A DNA stretch of 64,000 nucleotides from Ceratopteris richardii (Eukaryota > Streptophyta > Polypodiopsida > Polypodiales > Pteridaceae). Made by a program: the position numbers and the translations under genes. The stretch spans positions 18,274,267-18,338,266 of the forward strand of contig CM035431.1 of NCBI GenBank assembly GCA_020310875.1, read 5' to 3'. The notes under the pieces were generated by a model that saw only the letters and a list, made by a program, of their open reading frames with translations, did not search any database and was not told the DNA's origin. Shown here piece after piece: positions 45,850-56,200 of the stretch (position 1 is its first letter; every line of letters starts with the position of its first letter).

Positions 45850-45953
45850 AGTAAGTCTATGATCCAAGGATCTGGCCGGTTCAGACAGATCTGAAATCGG
45901 ACATCGTTTGGTCATCCGTGTGTATGACCAAAGATCTCGAGTTTAGACTTACT
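45850..45953. repeat. Three-way-junction inverted repeat
   Basis: Outer arms AGTAAGTCTA (45850-45859) and TAGACTTACT (45944-45953) enclose two hairpins. The first is CCGGTTCAGA with TCTGAA-A-TCGG (45876-45885 with 45890-45900, one bulge, loop CAGA). The second is TTTGGTCAT with ATGACCAAA (45907-45915 with 45924-45932, eight-base loop). The nested pairing is too regular for chance. I do not know the family. Confidence 0.7.
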
Positions 45954-45975
45954 AGGAGGTCTTGTGCTCTTGTGA

Positions 45976-46060
45976 ACAAGTGATCCACTTAGCTTAGTGG
46001 TTAAGTCTCAAGGATGTGAAGGAGGAGGTCTTGGGTTCAACCCCCATGGGGTACATGGGG
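45976..46060 (+). mobile_element. tRNA-derived SINE-like head
   Basis: An RNA polymerase III A box-like TAGCTTAGTGG (45990-46000) and a B box-like GGGTTCAACCC (46033-46043), about 32 nt apart, in a context (GTGGTTAAG...GAGGTC.TGGGTTCAACC) that resembles the heads of plant tRNA-related SINEs. No clear tail or target duplication was found, and the acceptor-stem pairing of a real tRNA is missing. Confidence 0.45.
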
Positions 46061-46292
46061 AGAGTGTTTTGCCCAAAGAGCTCTAGAGCCTTCTAGAAGC
46101 ATCCACTTGAGTTAACTCGAGTTAGCTGGGACACTTGGCGCACATGTAGTTACATGGCTGACACTTGGATGGTTAGTATCCACCTGCCCAAGAAGGCAGT
46201 CCCCTGGAGAGAGCTATATATAGAGGCATTTGGTTGGGAGGAGAGTCATCTCTCTAGCATGTGGTGGTCGTAATCCTTGTTCTCTTGCATTG

Positions 46293-46634
46293 GCTTGTCC
46301 AAAAGATAATTCTCATTTAACTAGTGAAATAGTTAGTTGAACTCTTTCATTAGCTTATCTTTAGGAAATAGCTTAATTCCCAAAGATTACTTTGCTTGGG
46401 TCTCTTCAAGGCCTAACCACTAGAGGCTAATCTTTTAGGAAAGAACTTGTTTCCTAAATTGTCTTTAGGAAATATCGGGATTTCCTAAGATATCTTTTTT
46501 AGAAATGAAAATAATTTGAATCATTTCATTAATTGTCATGACTTTAGGAAATTAGTTGATTCCTAAAGATCAATTAATAAAAGAGTTCAACTAACTATTT
46601 CACTAGTTAAATGAGAATTATCTTTTGGACAAGC
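46293..46634. repeat. Long inverted repeat, 60-bp arms
   Basis: 46293-46352 and 46575-46634 are inverted copies with one mismatch in 60. A weaker match continues inward for about 30 bp. The 222-bp interior is rich in TTTAGGAAA words. It could be a fold-back element or the trace of a local inverted duplication. A hairpin transcript would be a small-RNA precursor. Confidence 0.85.
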
Positions 46635-48341
46635 AAAGCCTTAAGTCTTGGTCTTATCCAAAAGTCTAGAATTCCTTTTGAAGATCTTTCCAGTAAAGGA
46701 GAAGAGTCCAAGATGAATCATTTGCTTCAAGTTATAGCTTAGTATTACTTAATTCCTTGGTAGGAATCAAAAAAAAGTTCTTGAAAGAAAAATCTCCCCA
46801 GATGTGAGATTAGCATCTTTCAAGAAAAGTTTTATAGCAAGTAGTTCCCAGCAAATCCCTAGCCACCAGTTTTGGTATTTAAGTCCCAATAAGTGATATA
46901 ACCTAACGGTATATCAAAGATTCTTAGCTTTGGAATCTGAAAAGCATTAGAAAATGCTTGGACTTAAGTTGAGGGAAAGATGTCTAAAAAATCATGCAGG
47001 TAAGCAAAGAAGCTTAAGATAATTTAAGAGATCTTAAAGATAAAGACTAAGTCTTTATTTTTGTCACAAGTATCAACCAGACTTGATCAAGCTTGGCCAT
47101 GATCGTCCAAGGATGTGCGATTAGAACTACCCTGTAAATTGCCAAGTATTGGCAGTAAAAATTCCGTTAGGAATTATTCACTCAAATTCCATTTATCGAA
47201 TGGAAAATTGTGAAAAAAGTAAGCTGTTCCAAGTATGAACAAGAGTGAAAGAATTCCAAAAATGTAGTCTGCAAACCGTGCAAACGGTACTTAAGTCTGT
47301 GGAAGGTAAAACATAAGTGTTTGCCTATCCTTAAAGGGATTTTGGTACAAATCCAGAGAGCATGAGCGGATGCTTAGACTTAAGCAGTAGAGAGATTCCT
47401 GTAAAAGTCTCGGCCGAGATAGGTACCTAAAGCAATAGTAAAGAAGGAATCTAAAGACAAGAAGTCAAAAGCTCTTGTCGCTACAAATTGGTCAAGAATA
47501 ACCAATTGAACTTGAATTTGAGAAATTCAAGAACTTGGAATTCTGATTAGTTTTCATTTGAAAACCTTAGCAAAAAAGGATTGGAGATATTCTATTAAAG
47601 GTTTTCAAGTTCCCAAGGTTAAGCACAACATCGTGAAACGATCATGTCAAGGGATTAAAACCTAAAATAGCAAGATAGAGATAGTGCCTGAAATTGCAAA
47701 ATTCTTGTCAAGAATTAAAGCTAGAAGGTTCTCTATCTAGAGATGTTGTAGACTTTAGGATAAAATTCACTCACACATCAATGTGAGTATAAAATAGGGT
47801 GGTATGGGACACCAAATTTTATACTCCGATTGATGTAGGAAAGATGGTATGGGACATCGGACCGTGAGATGATGATTATCTTTTAGTCTTCGTTTGGATC
47901 TTAAAGTCACGTTTGATCTTCAACGAAATTAAAACTTCAAAGAAGGAGTTTAAATTCAAGAAGAATCTCAAGATACTTCAAGACAACTTCAAGATCAAGG
48001 AAACTGAAGATATGAAGTAAGTAACTTCCAAGATCTTCTTAGAGCACTTCAAGCTTAAGTGTTATTGATCAGAAATATTTAATAAATTTCTAAAAGAAGT
48101 TAGACTTTGATTTTGAGTTGATCTTTTCAACTAAAGATTTAATTGACTAAGTCAAGTATCAAGTTCCTAGTGAAACTTAGTAAATTCACTCTTTTGACTC
48201 AAAGAAATGCACAAGAATTGCATTACTAGTAAGGAGTCAGAAAGACTGAATTGGATTTGAACTTAGTCTCAAGTGAAGCATTATTTGAAAACTAAACTCA
48301 TCGATAGAACCTCAGTGGGTCGACACACTGATGTTGGTTAC

Positions 48342-48990
48342 TGTTGGAAGCAGCCAGAGGCACAGACGACGCGGAAGCATGTAACAACGGAGCAGGGAGC
48401 CAGTCGGATCATTTTTCAAAACAACTATGTTTTTATTACCTCTTCAAACATCCAACAGTGATTTTCATCACTCTTGTAACATATGTAATATAGACAAAAT
48501 CCCATTTTCTAATTCATAGCTCCATTTTGTGCAAGCCGAGGAGTCCTCGAGCTTGAGGAGCCTAGGTAGAATGCGCGTACCAATTTTCGTTATTTTTAGA
48601 CATCGTTTACCCTTCCAAATAGCCTCTAGGACCTATTTTTTAACTATGCCGGTCATTAGATGTGAAACCGGTCAAAACTAGTCTAGAAACTATATAAAGA
48701 GCTAGAGAGCTCATTTTTGAGGTTGGTTCATTTTGGTTAGTGTGAGCTTAGAGCTAGTTTGAGCTTGTAAGAGTGTTCTTGAGTAATAGAGCTATTTTCC
48801 CACCTTCCATTGTGTCTTGCTTGTCTCTTCGTAGTGTATGTGTATGCGTGTGTGCATTTCTATGCTTCTCACCTTCACTCTCACTTCATCTCACGTTCAC
48901 GATCTTCATATCACTCCTATCTCTTCCGCGGATTGACATTAAGGAGGTGGAGCTTCTTAACGTGGTTCTCTCCATTGTGCTAGAGCAACA
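48342..48990 (+). repeat. 5' LTR of element E
   Basis: 649 bp, TGTTGG...CAACA. The U3 inverted repeat CAGTGATTTTCATCACT is near 48459, and the TATA box TATATAAAG (48691-48699) is followed by GCTAGAGAGCTCATTTTTGAGG as in the minus-strand LTRs. Confidence 0.85.
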
Positions 48991-48997
48991 CCAAATT

Positions 48998-49015
48998 TGG
49001 CGCCGTTGCCGGGGA
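48998..49015 (+). promoter_or_regulatory. Primer-binding site of element E (tRNA-Asp type)
   Basis: TGGCGCCGTTGCCGGGGA, seven nt after the LTR, complementary to the tRNA-Asp 3' end with its CCA. Confidence 0.88.
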
Positions 49016-49071
49016 TCGAGTCTAGGACGAATGTGTGATGGTAAGAGAATAGCAAGAAGTGGCGTTGGAAG

Positions 49072-49294
49072 GTAAAAATTTCAGTTTTTGTTGTTGTTTT
49101 TACTTAGTTTTCAGTATTTTTCACCTCCCCCACACTCCATCTTCATCACCGCATCATCATCTTCATCTCCAAAAAAATCAGAAAATTCACCATATCCACC
49201 CATTCTCCTCATTTCCCCTCATTTGTGCATGCGAGAGAGCGAGAGAGAATTTTTGTGCTTGTGTGTACCTCCGTTTTCTTGAGTTTTCTTGCAG
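49072..49294 (+). promoter_or_regulatory. Candidate leader intron of E
   Basis: Donor GGAAG/GTAAAA and acceptor GAGTTTTCTTGCAG/GTACAG, 223 nt, interior C/T-rich. Donor and acceptor align with candidates in A and G. Confidence 0.5.
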
Positions 49295-49369
49295 GTACAG
49301 TGATCCAGAGCATCAGGAAAGCTTGGAAAAGGTAAATTTTTAGTTTCTGTCAGAAATTTCCGAGTATGT

Positions 49370-50055
49370 CAGACCATCGCGATGGTCTGCAAACTTCGGA
49401 ATTTTTGGTAGGCGAGTTCTCCACGAGGTAGGCAACCCTTGCATGTGTAGGATTCCACAGCTGCATTCACAAAATTCATAGTTTGGTGGACCATCGCGAC
49501 GGTCTCTGACCATCGCGATTGTGTCACACCATCGCGATAGGCTCACGCCATCGCGACGGCTTGGCCGGACCATCGCGACGGTCTCTGACCATCGCGATTG
49601 TGTCACGCCATCGCGATTGGCTCACGCCATCGCGACGACGGTGCCACGTGGCAGCCCAGACCATCGCGACGGTGCTAAGTCACGCCATCGCAATTGTGTA
49701 ATTTCAGACCATCGCGACGGTCCAAGCTCACGCCATCGCGACGGTGTAACCTCAGACCATCGCGACGGTCCAAGCTCACGCCATCGCGACGGTGCAACCT
49801 CAGACCATCGCGACGGTCCAAGCTCACGCCATCGCGATGGTGTAACCTCAGACCATCGCGACGGTCCAAGCTCACGCCATCGCGACGGTGTAACCTCAGA
49901 CCATCGCGACGGTCCAAGCTCACGCCATCGCGACGGTGTAACCTCAGACCATCGCGACGGTCCAAGCTCACGCCATCGCGACGGTGTAACCTCAGACCAT
50001 CGCGATTGTCCAAGTTCACGCCATCGCGACGGTGTAACCTCAGACCATCGCGATT
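49370..50055 (+). repeat. CCATCGCGACGG array of element E
   Basis: Begins with a solitary perfect 20-bp palindrome, CAGACCATCGCGATGGTCTG (49370-49389). After about 105 bp a dense array follows (49492-50055). From 49706 it consists of seven 48-bp units to 50041 and a partial one. Each unit has two CCATCGCGACGG motifs with linkers TCCAAGCTCACG and TGTAACCTCAGA. Because 48 is a multiple of three, several frames stay open through it, but these are not genes. Confidence 0.92.
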
Positions 50056-50903
50056 GTGCACCCCCATCGCAAAATTTAGGGTTTCATTTTTTGGCCAATT
50101 TTGGGCAATTTTTGGGAAATTTTTGGGTGATTATACACATAGGAGACCCCTTAGCTCATATTTGGAGAAAAACCTGTTTGTCAGTTTTTACCCCCCAGGG
50201 CCTGAACGGTCATAACTTTTTCATCCGAAGTCCGTTTTTTGAGCTTAATAGCTCATTAGAAAGCTCTTGACGAGTACTACGTAACCTCAACTGTTTTTTT
50301 CTTAAAGAATACATCCATTTTTAGATAAGTTAATTTGAGGTTGACCTAGTTTGGGACTAGAAAGCCAGGGGGCAAGCATTGAAAAGTTGGGCAAAAGGGA
50401 AGGGACTTTAAAGGTGTATGTACTCAAGTGCTTGATCATCCAACTGTGAATTGGTCTAATATTGGATTTTTCCAGGTCTATCAAGGACAATCAAGGGCAA
50501 CCAAGGCAAGGCAGCAAAGGGCTTAAAGCTTGGGAAGCGCGGCTTCTTGGGCATCAGAGCAACCAGAAAAGCTGACTCGAGGTTGGAAGATTACTCAACC
50601 CCCTCAGTCAATTCTTAGCTTAGGCTAAACGGTAGTGTTGTGGATTAACGACGATAGGGACGCCTCAAGTTCAAGAGATTAAATTTATCAAGTCCAAGAC
50701 CAAAGTAAAGGTGTGTGACACGAAAACCTAAAGGAAAGAACATAAGTCTGACGGAACGAGAACTCAAAGTACCACGGAAAGTCGAATTCCTGACGCATAC
50801 ATTGAAACAAGAATCTAAAGAAATCTAAAAAGGAATCAAGACAGTAATAACAAAGAATCATTGACGATCTGAGCGTGTACTGAGTGTGCAAGGAAGAAAA
50901 TTA
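50056..50903 (+). promoter_or_regulatory. Leader of E between array and gag
   Basis: Contains the conserved block (CCTGAACGGTCATAACTT..., 50201-50280), a possible second splice acceptor TTGGATTTTTCCAG (ending about 50476) and no convincing coding frame. The gag ATG is placed at 50904, because MNLRSG begins the homologous proteins in A and C. The in-frame GTG at 50886 is not conserved. Confidence 0.6.
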
Positions 50904-53291
50904 ATGAACCTTAGATCGGGCAAACATATAGGTAAGTCAGACCGACGAAGCCTTAGATCATCAGAGGCAAGTGTAAGAACGACTGCTCGATCGTGGGCTC
51001 AGCAATTGAATAGTAATTACCCCTACGAGAGCTCAGACACCAGCGGATCAGAAATGGCATTTAGCACACATAGACCAGAAGAAGGGTCAAATGTGGCATA
51101 TTTAGAAAAACCAGAGGGACCCTATAGAACTCAACTAGAGTTTCTCCGAACCAACCGATTAGGTGCTCGCATCTATGAGGATGGTTTGCAGAGGCAAGTG
51201 GTGCAAATGCACAACCCTGATCAACCCATTGGATTGGAACGTCCAGTGGTGAAATTTGAGAGAGACACGTACATAGACAAGGAAGGAACGATGTACATCT
51301 TAAGTACGCAGCCGAACAATACGAACGAGTTTGGCGTAATTCAGCTAGAGACAGAAGCTAAATCTCAGGGAAAAGAACCATTAGAAGAGCCTAGAACACC
51401 TAGAGGGAAGTCTGTACTGACACGAGTACTAATCCCGGAGTGGATCCCTCAGGACAACAGAAGCATAGAGTTGTTTGTAAACAAAGAAACTGATGAAGCC
51501 TTTTGGAGATACAGGACAGAGCTACTTAGAGAGGTAGGTATCATCACAATCTACGAGTTCAAGGACCCGGATACACCTGGAAAGGTCGTATACCTGGATG
51601 AGACTTCAGAAAGAGTCTTTGTGGTACCTGACCACGCTAGAAACACATATACATGGAGAGGTGAATTGGTATTCCCTCCATCTAGAACGAACATGAATAC
51701 AAGACAACCAGGGGCAGGAACATCATCAACCCTTGGAAATCAAAGAGAAAAGAATAAAGAAAGACCCGAAGTAAGCTTCACTCATCCCATAGGGAGAGAT
51801 AGAACAACCACGGATAGACAAAGAGATCATGGAATACCAGGTGGTAGAGATGATTTTCCTCTACCTAGACCACGTGAACACGCAAGAATACTGAGACCCA
51901 CACAGTTAGTAAAATCAATGAAAAATTATTTTGATGGAACAGGAGATCCCTATGACCATGTCGCAGAATTCAAGCAAGTACTAAGAGCCAAACAAGTCGA
52001 AGACATGTTCACGCAATACAACGCCTTTGGGCTAACATTAAAGAATACGGCTTTAACTTGGTTCCAACCATTTCAACAAAGGCAATTTAGGGACATCCAT
52101 CACTTTTTAGAGTCATTCATCACTGAATTCTCTAAAAGTGGGATTAGACATGACACGTCTTCGTTGATTCATAGCTTTAAACAGACCCCTCAGGAAACAG
52201 TTAGACTCGCAGGACGTAGATTTAGACAATATGTTGAACGATGTCCAATGCAAGAGCTACCCTCACAAGCCAAGCAAGTGTCATTGTTCCTAGATGGCTT
52301 GTTGAGCTCTAAACTACGCTCCTATGTGTACCTAAAAGAACCCAGAACGCTAGAGCAATGTGTAAGAATTTGCATAGACATTGAGGACAACTTAGGAGAC
52401 GAGTTGGAACTTTCAAAGGTCTATAAGGACTCAAACTGTTCATCTCTAGCATCCACGAAATTGTCTAGCTCGATAGAGGACCTAGCAGAGAAAGTGGCCC
52501 AGAAACTAGGAGTTTCTAGTAAACCTAGGGGGCTTCCAAACAAGCGTTGTTACACCTGTGGCGGTGATCATATGGCAAATGTGTGTCCCAATGCACCACA
52601 ACCACAAGCCAACCCTAGTGGCCAATACTGTACGATTGAAAGAAGATACACAAATCATACGGCTCAAGATTGCCCATACAACAAACAAACCGTAAGGCAG
52701 AACTACCCGCAAGCATACCAACAGCCAGGTAGGTATCAAGGCCATTACAATGCTCAGCCTCATTACTATAGGCCTCCTCAGAACTACCCATACCAGGCTC
52801 AACAGAGACCTCAACCTGTCTTAGCTCAGCAGCCACCACCACCAGCGAATGTTATCACAGTCAAATACGCTGCTGCAGAAGAAAACCTAAGTAGGGCCTT
52901 AGTGCCATCTTCACCTTTGATCACAGAGAGTGATCCAACCTCAAACAGTTTTGACTCTACGCATGTAGATAGTCCACCCGCATATTACACAGAGTCACCA
53001 GAACATGTGGAGACATATCATTACGACAGTCCACCAGTAGAACCTAGTTGGGAGCCCGACTATGCTCAGGTGAGGTACACCACCCCAAACCCACGGCCCC
53101 AATTGAGACAACAGAGACCACAGGGCCCTAGAGGACCATGCTTTAGGTGCCAAGGAGATCACTTCATAAAGGATTGTCCACATCCTCCCATAGCAGGGCA
53201 ATCACAGTACTATAACATCCAAGGCTTTTGTGCCGATTGTGGCAAAGAGCATATAATCAAAGATTGTCCTAAGAACCCAGTTAATGCTTAG
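50904..53291 (+). CDS. gag: Gag of element E
   Basis: Starts MNLRSGKHIG. The Gag capsid-like region includes MKNYFDGTGDPYDHVAEFKQ and LTWFQPFQQRQF, and then RRFRQYVERCP. Four nucleocapsid knuckles follow: CYTCGGDHMANVC, a degenerate CTIERRYTNHTAQDC (second Cys replaced by Glu, as in every copy here), CFRCQGDHFIKDC and CADCGKEHIIKDC. The frame meets a TAG at 53289-53291 and continues in the same frame into pol. A has no stop at this point, so the TAG is more likely a CAG-to-TAG change than programmed read-through. Gag would package the RNA and form the particle. Confidence 0.88.
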   Translation: MNLRSGKHIGKSDRRSLRSSEASVRTTARSWAQQLNSNYPYESSDTSGSEMAFSTHRPEEGSNVAYLEKPEGPYRTQLEFLRTNRLGARIYEDGLQRQVVQMHNPDQPIGLERPVVKFERDTYIDKEGTMYILSTQPNNTNEFGVIQLETEAKSQGKEPLEEPRTPRGKSVLTRVLIPEWIPQDNRSIELFVNKETDEAFWRYRTELLREVGIITIYEFKDPDTPGKVVYLDETSERVFVVPDHARNTYTWRGELVFPPSRTNMNTRQPGAGTSSTLGNQREKNKERPEVSFTHPIGRDRTTTDRQRDHGIPGGRDDFPLPRPREHARILRPTQLVKSMKNYFDGTGDPYDHVAEFKQVLRAKQVEDMFTQYNAFGLTLKNTALTWFQPFQQRQFRDIHHFLESFITEFSKSGIRHDTSSLIHSFKQTPQETVRLAGRRFRQYVERCPMQELPSQAKQVSLFLDGLLSSKLRSYVYLKEPRTLEQCVRICIDIEDNLGDELELSKVYKDSNCSSLASTKLSSSIEDLAEKVAQKLGVSSKPRGLPNKRCYTCGGDHMANVCPNAPQPQANPSGQYCTIERRYTNHTAQDCPYNKQTVRQNYPQAYQQPGRYQGHYNAQPHYYRPPQNYPYQAQQRPQPVLAQQPPPPANVITVKYAAAEENLSRALVPSSPLITESDPTSNSFDSTHVDSPPAYYTESPEHVETYHYDSPPVEPSWEPDYAQVRYTTPNPRPQLRQQRPQGPRGPCFRCQGDHFIKDCPHPPIAGQSQYYNIQGFCADCGKEHIIKDCPKNPVNA

Positions 53292-56200
53292 AATGTGACA
53301 CCAATCAATGTGATAGGTATTGTGGATAACGCAGATGGATCCAACCCTACATATGTGCCTATCCAAGCTATCACTAGAGCCCAGGCGCTCTTACAGAACC
53401 AACAGCTTAATCAAGAGAAAGTAGCCGGAACCAGTGAAGTTGCAGAATCTAGCAGTAAAAAGACAAAATCTTGGAAAGATTCTAGAGAAAGAATTAAGAG
53501 AAAATGGAGTAAAAAGATAACTGAGTTGGAAGGAAGTTTAAAGGAATCTAGAGAAAAAATCCAAGAATTAACCTCGCAGGAATTGAATCAAGAGAATCCA
53601 GCTCAGAAATCAGGATCAATTTTAGCGGAACCCATACCAGAAAATCTAGACATGATGTTTCGTGCTTATCAGGCTAGATTAAAAGAGGGACCTCAAGTAG
53701 CTGAAATGAGTAAGAACTACCCTCGAGCTGATCTAGAAATTGAGAGAACTAAACTCTGCATGAAGATGGTAGAACTAGCACAAGCTTTGTTCGAAGCCTC
53801 GAGATATCTTAATTGGAGTAACATGGCAAAACCGGAGTTACACTTTCAAGGACTAATGGAGAGGCTAGAATACTTGATAGAGAGCAAAGAGAAAAAGGAT
53901 CAGCACAGGAACCCTATTGTCCCAGAGACACAGGAAAGGAATGCACCATCCTTGTCTCAAATACCCAATACAGAAAGTCAAGACAATTTGTCTTCTATAC
54001 ATAAGTTCTCACATGAATTTTTGAGAGAGATCCAAGAAGAGAAATGGAGAAAGAAACAAGGAACTCATCCTCCTATTCAAGAAATAGATGACTTGTAGGA
54101 ACAATTTCCCCAAGACATTTCCTCTATATATGATGATGTAGAGGAAGAACAACTGAGTGAACACACAGGCTTTGAATCTAATTCTTTACAAGAATTACCT
54201 CAGTTCACCGGACCTTGGGAAGCAAAGTCTATTAATATGAGAGCACCCACGATAATAGTGAGGAATGAAGAATCAGTAATCCCTAGAAACACAGAAGTGA
54301 TCAAGAACACTAAGGTACAGTGTAACCTCACTCTAGAGGAGTTGTTAAAAGTAAAACCAGAATTGTGGAAACATGTAGCAAATCAATTCCCCGAGCTCGC
54401 TACTACTCCCTCACAAATAGGATCACATAATAAGGTACCAGAGATACCAGTGGAAAAGATCGGAGATGTAAGCGAAGGAGAGGAAGGTAACACTTATCTT
54501 CCGATAACCCATCAGGGCTACACCACGAAAGCCATCTTAGATTCAGGAGCCGGAGTAGCCATTGCTACCACCGCTTTATGGAAACGTTGGGGTAAGCCAG
54601 CATTAAGACCCACCAGGATGAAGCTACAAATGGCTAATGGACACATAGAAAAACCATTAGGCTTACTAGAAGGAATATCTCTCACCACTTGTGGTGTAGA
54701 ATTTGAGCATACCTTTGCCATTTGTGATTTTAGTAAAAACCATGCATATGAGATGATATTGGGACGACCATTCATGCGTCAGTTGCAAATTGTACAAGAT
54801 TGGGGAACTAATTCGTTGTACTTGCAACATTTAGGAGTGACCACCAAAGTCAATCTTCAAGACTATTCACATAGAGACGTACCCCCAATACAATGGAATA
54901 CCATCCATAAGACACCAGTAGAGACGGAATCCGTGCATTCATTAGAATCAGATCCTTCTTGGTTGCACGAGGATACTCATTTATGGATGTGTAAAGTTGC
55001 AAAACAAGAGGAAGAAAGGTTAGAAGCAAGGACCTTAGGTGCAGAACAACATCCACGAACCCTTCAAGATCCAGCTTACGCACCTGTAGTATTCCCTGAC
55101 GAAGAGTTTGAACCCCATGGTTGGGCAGAAATCCTAGCAACCATGGATGTAGCCATCAATGAAGAACAATGGACACCCCACTGTGACGAGGATGGCTATG
55201 ACATTTCAGTTTTCACGATAGAGCCAATCATGGGTGATGCAATCTTAGAAGAGTGTGAACCAAACACTGATGCATTTGAGGATGCAAGCGATTTCGACTT
55301 AGAATCAATTATCATGGACCCACCCTTTGCATCAGAGGAAGAATATTTTTACGAAGTAGAGACTCACCCTCAGAGACACGAGGAAATTACGAATGAGGTG
55401 AGATTAGCCACGGAAGTGACTACTAAGAGTGAAGGCAAGAAAAGAAAGAAGAAAGAAACCATGACAGAAAAAGAAGAATCTTTATTTGAAGTACCCGAGA
55501 ATTTCAAGAAATATGAAATCGAAGATAGAAGAATCATGGTACGAATGTCTAATAGAAAGGCGAATGACGGACAAGTATATGATAACCGAGAGAAAACCAA
55601 GAAAATAATAGTGGCCATAGAAGGAGAAGAAGAAAAATGTACATACATAGGGCATGATTTGACAGTTGACGAAGAAGAAGAGCTAGTTGCCCTATTGCGC
55701 GAATATAGAGATGTGTTTGCTTGGAGTTACAAAGACCTGAAAGGAGTAGATCCAGATATATGCTCTCATAGAATTCCTATGACTCCAGATGCAAAACCTA
55801 CGAAACAGAAACCTTACACGTACAATGATAACTACGCTGCGAAGATTAAAGAGGAGATAGATCGCTTGATAGAAGCAAGATTCATTTACGAAATTGAGCA
55901 TACCGAATGGGTATCACCCATTGTGGTAGTGCCCAAGAAAAATGGAAAATTGCGTGTGTGTATTAACCTTAAAAAAGTTAATGCCGCCACAATTAGAGAC
56001 AGTTATCCACTTCCTATCACAGAACATCTATTGGAAAGAGTCGCGGGCAAGGAAGTTTACAGCTTTCTTGACGGATTTTCGGGCTATAATCAAGTAGCCA
56101 TTGCTCCAGAAGATCAACACAAGACGGCTTTTGCCACTGAATGGGGCATATTTGCATTTCGTGTAATGCCTTTTGGCTTAACAAATGCACCCGCCACTTT

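Larger units (their letters stand above)
45553..48341. other. Host segment between elements G and E
   Basis: 2.8 kb with no coding frame worth calling. It contains the structured repeat at 45850-45953, a SINE-like head, a TATA-like TATATATAG (46215-46223), the long inverted repeat at 46293-46634 and a small hairpin (11-bp arms GAGTATAAAAT/ATTTTATACTC at 47785-47795 and 47816-47826). 46640-48340 is A-rich, with many AAG/GAAT words, and shows nothing I recognise. Confidence 0.5.

Noticed and set aside
45850..45953. Hammerhead ribozyme (retrozyme)
   Set aside because: The three-way layout suggested it, but neither strand has the CTGANGA and GAAA core.
45976..46060. A functional tRNA gene
   Set aside because: A and B boxes are present, but I cannot pair a seven-base acceptor stem or find a proper anticodon arm. 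A SINE head fits better.
49706..50041. CRISPR-like regular repeat
   Set aside because: The units are contiguous 48-bp tandem copies without unique spacers, inside a plant-type retroelement leader. No cas-like gene.
49521..50270. Long open frames of 249, 173 and 130 codons on both strands with a 16-residue repeat
   Set aside because: They come from the 48-bp array. 48 is a multiple of three, so several frames stay open at once. The leader position and the lack of similar frames in A, C and G argue against a gene.
50886..50903. GTG start for gag 18 nt upstream of the ATG
   Set aside because: The ATG at 50904 (MNLRSG) is conserved in A and C. The upstream GTG is not, and plant translation rarely starts at GTG.
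53289..53291. TAG between gag and pol as a programmed read-through signal
   Set aside because: A has a sense codon there and its own TAG elsewhere, and E has a second TAG downstream. Decay is simpler, although read-through is not excluded.
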